Source: JASFUX01 sp050050115 (GTDB lineage Bacteria; Pseudomonadota; Alphaproteobacteria; Caulobacterales; Maricaulaceae). From it: a DNA stretch of 30,970 bases. Location: positions 1-30,970 of the forward strand of contig JASFUX010000009.1 in the NCBI GenBank assembly GCA_050050115.1, written 5' to 3'. Numbering within the stretch: the stretch's first letter is position 1; every line of letters begins with the position of its first letter. A program made the position numbers and the translations under genes. Below are positions 24,290 through 30,970 of the stretch, piece after piece. The notes below the pieces were generated by a model. It ran no database searches and had not been told where the DNA came from. It worked only from the letters and a program-made list of their open reading frames with translations.

Positions 24290-25243
24290 ATGAGTACTAT
24301 TATTCACGATATCGATATCCGGAAGCTCGACGGGAGTCTGCTGCTGATCTTCCGTGAGCTGCTGGCGCGACGGCGGACGACCGAGGTCGCGCGCCGTCTC
24401 GGGCTGAGCCAGCCGGCGATCAGCCACGCGCTTGGCCGCCTGCGCGACCTGTTCGGCGACCCGCTGTTCCTTCGCAAGCCGCACGGGCTCGAGCCAACCC
24501 GCCGGGCGCTCGAGCTGGGGCCGCGCATCGAAGCGCTCATCGAACTGGCGCAAGCGACGCTGGGCGCGGAGGATGCATTCGATCCGGCCCGCAGCCGGCG
24601 ATGCTTTTCGATCGCCGCACCCGACTTCGTCACCTCGCTGATCGGCCCGCCGCTGATCGAGGCGTTCGCCGCCGAAGCGCCGGGCGCGACCTTCGTCAGC
24701 CATTCGGCGATCCTAGGACACGCGCTCGACGGCGTCCTGCGCGGCGAAGCGGACCTGGCGCTCGGAGCGTTCGGCCCCATACCGTCAGGCCTCAGCGCCG
24801 AACCGCTGTTCGAGTACGACTACTGCGTGGTCGCGCGGCGCGGCCATCCAAAGGTGCGGGGCAAGATAGACCTCGAGACCTGGGCCCGGGTCGGTCATGT
24901 CTGGTTCGGTCTGCCGGTCGGCGGCGGCCTCGGATCCGACCAGCACGACCGGGAAATATCACAGGAGGCCTACGGATCGATTCCCGATCCCGACGTGATC
25001 AAGGCGTTCGCCTACGTATCGAACTGGGAGACGGCCATGCTCTTAGTAGCGAGCACCGACGCCGTCGCGGACTGTCCCCGACCGTTCGCGGAGCGCTACG
25101 CCGCCAGGCTCGGTCTGCAGGTGCTTGAACCGCCATACGATCAGCCAAAGCGCACTGTGCTCGCGGTGCGGCGCGCGGACCACCGGGACCTGGGCGTCGA
25201 CTGGCTTCTCGAAAAGGTGCGCGCCGCCCTCGCCGACGACTGA
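24290..25243 (+). CDS. LysR-family transcriptional regulator
   Basis: 317 aa. The winged helix-turn-helix is at about residues 10-70: L-L-I-F-R-E-L-L-A-R-R-R-T-T-E-V-A-R-R-L spread over two helices, then L-S-Q-P-A-I-S-H-A-L-G-R-L-R-D-L-F-G-D-P-L-F. The C-terminal half is a periplasmic-binding-like effector domain (F-S-I-A-A-P-D-F, D-L-A-L-G-A-F-G, V-V-A-R-R-G-H-P). This layout matches the NodD/PcpR-like branch, many of which sense aromatic compounds. No clear ribosome site is seen before ATG 24290. Divergent from the TorF-type porin, which is its likely target, and convergent with the beta-propeller gene. Confidence 0.92.
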   Translation: MSTIIHDIDIRKLDGSLLLIFRELLARRRTTEVARRLGLSQPAISHALGRLRDLFGDPLFLRKPHGLEPTRRALELGPRIEALIELAQATLGAEDAFDPARSRRCFSIAAPDFVTSLIGPPLIEAFAAEAPGATFVSHSAILGHALDGVLRGEADLALGAFGPIPSGLSAEPLFEYDYCVVARRGHPKVRGKIDLETWARVGHVWFGLPVGGGLGSDQHDREISQEAYGSIPDPDVIKAFAYVSNWETAMLLVASTDAVADCPRPFAERYAARLGLQVLEPPYDQPKRTVLAVRRADHRDLGVDWLLEKVRAALADD

Positions 25244-25256
25244 AGCGACGTCGCTT
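25243..25256. terminator. Palindrome at the convergent LysR/beta-propeller junction
   Basis: AAGCGACGTCGCTT, a perfect 14-base palindrome lying exactly between the two stop codons. Read either way it can fold to a short stem, followed on + by TTTAG. It may act as a weak bidirectional terminator; the stem is short, so confidence is low. Confidence 0.35.
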
Positions 25257-26236
25257 TAGTCCTCGGCGATCCACGCCAGGCCGTCCGGCTCGTCTCCAGC
25301 TTCGAAGGAACGGATCACCTCGCGGGCTTCCCGGTCGATGATCGTCACCCGGTCGTCCGCGGTGTTGGCGACGAAGGCCCGGGGGCCGTCGGGCTCCATC
25401 AGGATGCCGACCGGGACCGCGCCGACGTCGATCGTCGCGAGATGTTCGCGGGTTTCCGCGTCGAACACCATGACGGCGGCCGAACGCGCGTTCGAGGTCC
25501 ACACCTCGGATCCGTCGGGCGTGAACTTCGCGCGGATCGGCATCTCGCCGATCGCCGGAAAGCTTTCGACGATCGTCCGTGACGCGACGTCGATGATCGA
25601 AAGGGTGTTCGCCGAGCGGTTCGTGACCCACACCGTCGAGCCGTCGGGCGAGACGGCGATCCCCTCCGCGCCCGCGCCGGTTTCGAGTGCGGCGAGCACG
25701 CCTTCGTCGCGATCGACGATCGAGACTGCGCCGCCGGCGATGTGGGCGACGAACAGCATCTGATCGTCGGGCGTGGCGACCACCATGTGCCCCTGCGCCG
25801 GCTCGAGCGCCCATTCGCGTGCGATCTCGCCGGTCGTCGCGTCAAGCTCCAGGAGCGCGCCCGAGCCCTCGACCGTCACCCACACCGCCGCGCCGTCGGA
25901 GCTGACGGCCATGCCGTGAGGCGCGCGATGCTCGCCGAGATCCCAGGTCGCAGCGACCTCGCCGGTCGCGACGTCCACGACAGTGACGGTCGAGCCCATC
26001 ACACCGTCGCGATTGTAGTTTCCGACGTAGGCGAAACGGCCGTCGGGAGAGACGGCGACCTCGTGCGGACCGGCGCCGGTTGGCGCGGTCGCACGCGGCT
26101 CGATCGTTTCGGCGTCGAGGATCGTCAACGTGTCGGACGACTTGCCGACCACCGCCAGCTCGCCGCTCCATGCCCCGGCGCCCAGAAGCGCCGCCGCCGC
26201 GACGCCGGCCAGAGCCGTTTGCGCTGAAAGCCTCAT
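25256..26236 (-). CDS. Secreted YVTN/YncE-type beta-propeller protein
   Basis: 326 aa from the ATG complementary to 26234-26236 (GGGAGG upstream; the longer open frame is not supported). A signal peptide (MRLSAQTALAGVAAAALLGA) leads to about seven blades of roughly 42 residues, each with the V-S-P-D-G-x-x-V-W-V or A-Y-V-G-N type strand and T-V-x-V-V-D-x-A-T-G repeats. YVTN propellers are often found with cytochromes or metal-dependent oxidases and serve as binding platforms. Here there is no such partner. It is divergent from a membrane protein with a degenerate receiver domain (128 bases between starts), so the two may share control. Confidence 0.88.
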   Translation of the reverse strand: MRLSAQTALAGVAAAALLGAGAWSGELAVVGKSSDTLTILDAETIEPRATAPTGAGPHEVAVSPDGRFAYVGNYNRDGVMGSTVTVVDVATGEVAATWDLGEHRAPHGMAVSSDGAAVWVTVEGSGALLELDATTGEIAREWALEPAQGHMVVATPDDQMLFVAHIAGGAVSIVDRDEGVLAALETGAGAEGIAVSPDGSTVWVTNRSANTLSIIDVASRTIVESFPAIGEMPIRAKFTPDGSEVWTSNARSAAVMVFDAETREHLATIDVGAVPVGILMEPDGPRAFVANTADDRVTIIDREAREVIRSFEAGDEPDGLAWIAED

Positions 26237-26280
26237 CTCGCCGTCCTCCCTCGTCCGTCTGTTAACGTAATGTTTTCTCA

Positions 26281-26290
26281 AGGTTAACCT
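26281..26290. promoter_or_regulatory. GTTAAC-containing palindromes in the divergent promoter region
   Basis: AGGTTAACCT is a perfect ten-base palindrome. A second GTTAAC is at 26261-26266, 22 bases from the GTTAAC in it, about two helical turns apart and on the same DNA face. Both lie between two divergent starts (26236 and 26365). They could be a dimer-of-dimers operator; the CtrA consensus TTAA-N7-TTAA is not matched. Confidence 0.35.
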
Positions 26291-26364
26291 GACTTTCATC
26301 GGACTATGTGACGGTGTTGTGTTCATAAGCGTCGTTTCGGCGACGCACGCTGTCGGGCTGATCG

Positions 26365-27495
26365 ATGTCACACGCCCCTCGCAGGTTGGGGATTACCGCG
26401 CGCGTCGCCTTGATCGCGGCTGCGACTGCGGGCCTGTGCGCGTGCGCCGTCTCGATCGCCTTTCAAGTCAGCGCCGAGCGCGCGATGGCGCGCACCAACC
26501 AGATCGCCGAACTGGCGGTCAATCAGCCGATCCTCGCCGCACGCGTCGGCCCCTTGGCGGCCGCGAGCCTCAGCGAGGTCAATACGCCGGGCGAGCGCGC
26601 CCGCGCCATGGCCGATCTGGCCAACGTCTTGAGCCGGATCGCCGCCGCGCACGACGCCCTGACCCGCTACGCGGCGGACCAGCTGCAGAGCGAGGTCGGC
26701 GCGGCGATCGCCGATGTCGACGCGCCGATGCTGGCGTTCCTCACTGACGCGAACGCCCTCGCCGACATGGCCGGCTTCAGCCCCGCAGGCGCGGAGCGCC
26801 GCATGCAGATCCTGAGCGATCGCGACGCGCCGGCGCTGACCGCCCGTCTGCACGACATCGCCCGCGCCGTGGACGGTGAGCGCGCACAGGCTGCGCGCCG
26901 GTCGTCCCGCCTGGGCGTGGCGACGTCGTTCCTCGCCATGATCGCTTGCGCGCTCGGCGTCGCGACCCTGATCGTCGTTCGCCGAGTCGAGCCCGCCCAA
27001 GCCGGCGACGCGCAGGCCGGCGCGCCGCGAGCGGTCGACTCGCGCATCGCCCAGCTGCATCGCGCCTTCCCTCAGACGACGAGATCCGCCGCGCGCGGCA
27101 AGCCCGCGCCCGAGCCGCTGACCCTGAACGGTCGCGCGCTGGTGTTCGTTCGCCGCGCGCAAGAGCGCACCGAGATCTCCAAGGCCTTGAGCACGCTCGG
27201 CCTCGAGGTCGAGGCTTTCGACTCGCTCGAGACGGCGCGCGCCGCCGCCAGAGACAAGGCGTTCGAGCTGATCGTGCTCGACTCCGTGGGCGCGATGTTC
27301 GCCGGCCGGATCAAGGCCGCCGCCGCGCCTTCGCAAGCGCCGATCCTGGCGATCGCGGACAGCTCGTCCGACGCCCGGACGCTGCGCTCGCGCGGCGTCG
27401 ACGTCACCGTCCGCACCCCGATCGAGATCGCCGATCTTGAAGCTGCGCTCGCCTTCGTCCTGCGCGCCGAACCGCGCGAGCGCAGCGCGGCTTAA
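26365..27495 (+). CDS. Membrane protein with periplasmic sensor region and degenerate receiver domain
   Basis: 376 aa. Two membrane spans (about 12-33 and 184-206) enclose an Ala-rich helical periplasmic region. The cytoplasmic C-terminus (about 256-367) has the alternating strand/helix order of a response-regulator receiver: A-L-V-F-V, E-L-I-V-L-D-S with D306 in the phosphoacceptor position, P-I-L-A-I-A-D, and V-R-T-P-I. The acidic pair after strand 1 is replaced by R-R (V-R-R-A), and the conserved Lys before Pro appears as R350 with an extra residue. There is no histidine kinase, HAMP or output domain. It probably does not undergo normal phosphorylation; a role as a pseudo-receiver is inferred. 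Its TAA stop overlaps the alkB TAA on the other strand. Confidence 0.75.
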   Translation: MSHAPRRLGITARVALIAAATAGLCACAVSIAFQVSAERAMARTNQIAELAVNQPILAARVGPLAAASLSEVNTPGERARAMADLANVLSRIAAAHDALTRYAADQLQSEVGAAIADVDAPMLAFLTDANALADMAGFSPAGAERRMQILSDRDAPALTARLHDIARAVDGERAQAARRSSRLGVATSFLAMIACALGVATLIVVRRVEPAQAGDAQAGAPRAVDSRIAQLHRAFPQTTRSAARGKPAPEPLTLNGRALVFVRRAQERTEISKALSTLGLEVEAFDSLETARAAARDKAFELIVLDSVGAMFAGRIKAAAAPSQAPILAIADSSSDARTLRSRGVDVTVRTPIEIADLEAALAFVLRAEPRERSAA

Positions 27496-28115
27496 ACTCG
27501 CGTCACCCGTCTCATCGTCAAGTTGATCCGTCCGCCGCCGGGCACGAGCTGCGAGGTGCCGGGGTAGATGCGGTCGACGCCGTGGTGCGCCATCCGCGCC
27601 GCGCCTGAAAGCACTACGACATCTCCCGACCTCAAGCGCAAAGACTGTGTCGGATCGCGCCGCGCGGACCCGCCGAGGCGGAAGAGCGCGTCGTCACCGA
27701 GGGACACCGACACCACCGCCGCCTCAGTCGCCTCCTCGTCCTGATCGACGTGCAGACCGAGCTTGGCTCCCTCGCGGTAGAGATTGACTAGACAGGCCTC
27801 GGGCGGCGCTGAGTAGGCCTCAACCTCGTCCCATAGATCGAGCAGCGTCTGCGGGATCGGCGGCCACGGCTTGTCCGTGAGCGGATGGCGCGGCTGATAG
27901 CGGTAGCCGCGATCTTTGTCGGTCACCCAGCCGAGCGGCCCCATGTTGGTCCCCTCGACCGACAACGGCGCGCCGGTCCGCGGCATGGCCCCGCGATGGA
28001 ACGGGGCGTCAGCCGCTTCGACCGCCGCGAGCACCTCTTCAAGCAGCGCGCGCTGCGCGGCGCGGTCGAAGCGCTCGGGCAGATAGCGAAAGCCGGCGGG
28101 AAGCGGTCGCGCCAT
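27492..28115 (-). CDS. alkB: AlkB-family alpha-ketoglutarate-dependent dioxygenase
   Basis: 207 aa. AlkB removes methyl groups from alkylated bases in DNA or RNA by oxidation, using Fe(II) and 2-oxoglutarate. All signature residues are present: L-H-V-D-Q-D (H122, D124), H-H-G-V-D-R-I (H178), and R-I-N-L-T-M-R-R (R196 and R202, which bind 2-oxoglutarate; spacing of six as in E. coli R204/R210). P-L-G-W-V-T-D-K-D-R-G-Y-R-Y also matches. Complete. It begins five bases after the upstream lipoprotein stop, so the two form an operon. No Ada-type regulator is nearby. Confidence 0.93.
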   Translation of the reverse strand: MARPLPAGFRYLPERFDRAAQRALLEEVLAAVEAADAPFHRGAMPRTGAPLSVEGTNMGPLGWVTDKDRGYRYQPRHPLTDKPWPPIPQTLLDLWDEVEAYSAPPEACLVNLYREGAKLGLHVDQDEEATEAAVVSVSLGDDALFRLGGSARRDPTQSLRLRSGDVVVLSGAARMAHHGVDRIYPGTSQLVPGGGRINLTMRRVTRV

Positions 28116-28120
28116 ATCGA

Positions 28121-28900
28121 CTAACGCTCCGCAGCGTTCTCCAACGCGGCGCGCACGCGCGCATAGCTCGCCGCAACCGCAGCGTTCCGGTCGGCGTCTT
28201 CGGGCTCGGAACCAGGCTCCGCGCCCTGCTGTGAGTCTGCGGCGCTTCGCGCCGCGGGCAGCGCCTCGAGCCGCAGGTAGTATTGCGGACCGAGGTCGTC
28301 ATCCTGCGCCGCGTCGTCTTGTGCGAATTTGTCCACGCCCTCGGGCGCAGGCGCGTCGAGCCAGGCTTCGGCCGCAAGCAGGGCGAACGCCCGAACGGCC
28401 TCCGGCTGGCCGCCGATAATGCGGGGATAGTCGCTCTCCGCATCCGGATCATAATCGCCCAGCACGACTCCGGCCGACTGAGCGATCGACACCAGACGCG
28501 CGGCCGCCGGCCGCGGCAGGACGGCGTGCCCCTCCGCCGTCGCGACCATGACGCCGATCAGATACTTCGCTTCATCGTCCCCGACGTCCGGATTAACGTG
28601 CTCGATGAGCGTCAATCCTTCGCCGATGGGCAGGACGCGCGCGATGAAGGTCTCTGCCTCATCGTCGGCCAGGTCGGTCACCACCATCAAGCGTTGCTCG
28701 GCGTTCCAGGCGTAGCCGAGGCAATCGAGATCGGAGAGCTCGAGCGCGCCCTCGTCCGCCTCGAGCGTGCAATAGACGCCGTCCGCGAACGGCGCCGTCG
28801 CCGGCAGGTCGTCCGGCCCGAACGCCGAAACGTCGCTTTCGTGGTACCAGCACCCCCCGAGCATCAGCCCGGCGCATGCGATCGACGCCAGCCGCCTCAT
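28121..28900 (-). CDS. Predicted lipoprotein, unknown function, upstream of alkB
   Basis: 259 aa from the ATG complementary to 28898-28900 (GGGGAGC upstream). The signal ends in a lipobox L-G-G-C (Cys17). The mature part is acidic and alternates strands and helices (G-V-Y-C-T-L-E-A-D, A-E-Q-R-L-M-V-V-T-D, G-L-T-L-I-E-H-V-N-P-D) and ends in a helical tail with S-Y-A-R-V-R-A-A-L-E-N. Family not recognised. It lies five bases before alkB on the same strand, which places a surface or periplasmic lipoprotein in one transcript with a DNA-repair enzyme. Confidence 0.7.
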   Translation of the reverse strand: MRRLASIACAGLMLGGCWYHESDVSAFGPDDLPATAPFADGVYCTLEADEGALELSDLDCLGYAWNAEQRLMVVTDLADDEAETFIARVLPIGEGLTLIEHVNPDVGDDEAKYLIGVMVATAEGHAVLPRPAAARLVSIAQSAGVVLGDYDPDAESDYPRIIGGQPEAVRAFALLAAEAWLDAPAPEGVDKFAQDDAAQDDDLGPQYYLRLEALPAARSAADSQQGAEPGSEPEDADRNAAVAASYARVRAALENAAER

Positions 28901-29335
28901 CCGATAGCTCCCCGCAAAGCCTTGTCTTCCCGACGAAACCCAGCCCCCGGTGGGTGAAACCGTGAACATCGCACGCCGGACGGTTCCTGTGTGCGGAAAA
29001 CTCATGTATCGCTGCAATTTGGCGCGGCCGGGGCGGTCGCCGTCCGAGGGGCGGCGACAAAACGACGCCGGGCCGGCCCGGAAGATCGAAGCAAATTGAA
29101 GCTGGGGCTGAAGCTGAGCTGGGCGCGCCCGAAGCGCCTTGGGGAGGGAGTTCTTGGAGGGATCGACAGGGCACTTGCAGGCCCAAGAAGTCCACACCAT
29201 ATCCGGGGACATTCGCGGCGCCGTCGCGCCCGCGAGCTGCAACCATAGCCACGCATGGGAGCGGCGCAGCCCTGTTTTCGGGATATCGGGCGCTTCGGGC
29301 CTGAACGCGCAGCTCGCCGAGAAGGAGCGTAGTCA
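28901..29335. other. Non-coding leader region before dnaK
   Basis: 435 bases between the divergent lipoprotein and dnaK starts. The small open frames here are unlikely to be genes: no ribosome sites and non-protein-like composition. It holds a candidate heat-shock promoter (29174-29202), a purine-rich stretch with repeated AAGCTG units (29098-29120), and about 125 bases of possible dnaK leader RNA. No CIRCE element was seen. Confidence 0.6.
29174..29202 (+). promoter_or_regulatory. Candidate dnaK heat-shock promoter
   Basis: CTTGCA (29174-29179), 17-base spacer, CCATAT (29197-29202). It resembles the alphaproteobacterial sigma-32 pattern (CTTG, 17-20 bases, C-Y-T-A-T) and also fits a sigma-70 promoter (TTGCAG-N17-CATATC). 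The implied start leaves a leader of about 125 bases before the dnaK ATG. Confidence 0.45.

Positions 29336-30970
<1,635 letters not shown>

Noticed and set aside
26261..26290. CtrA-type binding site
   Set aside because: Two TTAA elements are present but 18 bases apart rather than the seven of the CtrA consensus.
28991..29248. 85-codon plus-strand open frame in the dnaK leader
   Set aside because: No ribosome site, Arg-rich random-looking product, and it overlaps the likely dnaK promoter.

Overview
This is a GC-rich chromosomal segment from an alphaproteobacterium, most likely a marine Caulobacterales/Maricaulales/Parvularculales-type lineage. That lineage is inferred from gene order and protein style, not from a marker gene. 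Two conserved alphaproteobacterial neighbourhoods are visible. The first is mutS (3' end), glnD, murJ, trpS, then universal stress protein and nfuA. The second is rph, hrcA, grpE and, further on, dnaK. I saw no rRNA, tRNA, CRISPR array, insertion sequence, prophage or att site.

Layout. 1-5744: the core run mutS-glnD-murJ-trpS, all on +. 5875-16575: accessory genes that separate trpS from the usp gene. These are an unrecognised lower-GC lipoprotein/membrane protein, a lipoprotein metal-dependent hydrolase of the amidohydrolase type, a minus-strand unit TetR / TonB-dependent receptor / SRPBCC protein / Coq4-family protein with a perfect 20-bp palindrome between regulator and receptor, a plus-strand copper-handling set (Cys/His-rich secreted protein, Met-rich outer-membrane protein, PCu(A)C chaperone) ending in a strong hairpin, a two-helix small membrane protein and a DUF2333 protein. 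16637-19612: universal stress protein translationally coupled to a NIPSNAP-like lipoprotein, then nfuA and a DUF5671-type membrane protein. 19609-22978: rph (-), a glutathione transferase-like gene, hrcA and grpE. 22982-28900: a small lipoprotein and a TorF-type porin (-), a LysR regulator (+), a secreted beta-propeller (-), a membrane protein with a degenerate receiver domain (+), alkB and a lipoprotein (-). 29336-end: dnaK, cut by the window edge after 545 codons.

How the genes fit together. The core genes cover mismatch repair, nitrogen signalling, peptidoglycan precursor flipping, tRNA charging, Fe-S maturation, rRNA/tRNA 3' processing and the heat-shock response. The most interesting accessory pieces are the TetR-TBDR-SRPBCC-Coq4 operon, which looks like regulated uptake and handling of a lipophilic or aromatic compound, and the divergently oriented copper module, in which each protein carries extra His or Met metal ligands. 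Genes are tightly packed: two convergent pairs share self-complementary stop codons (CTAG and TTAA).
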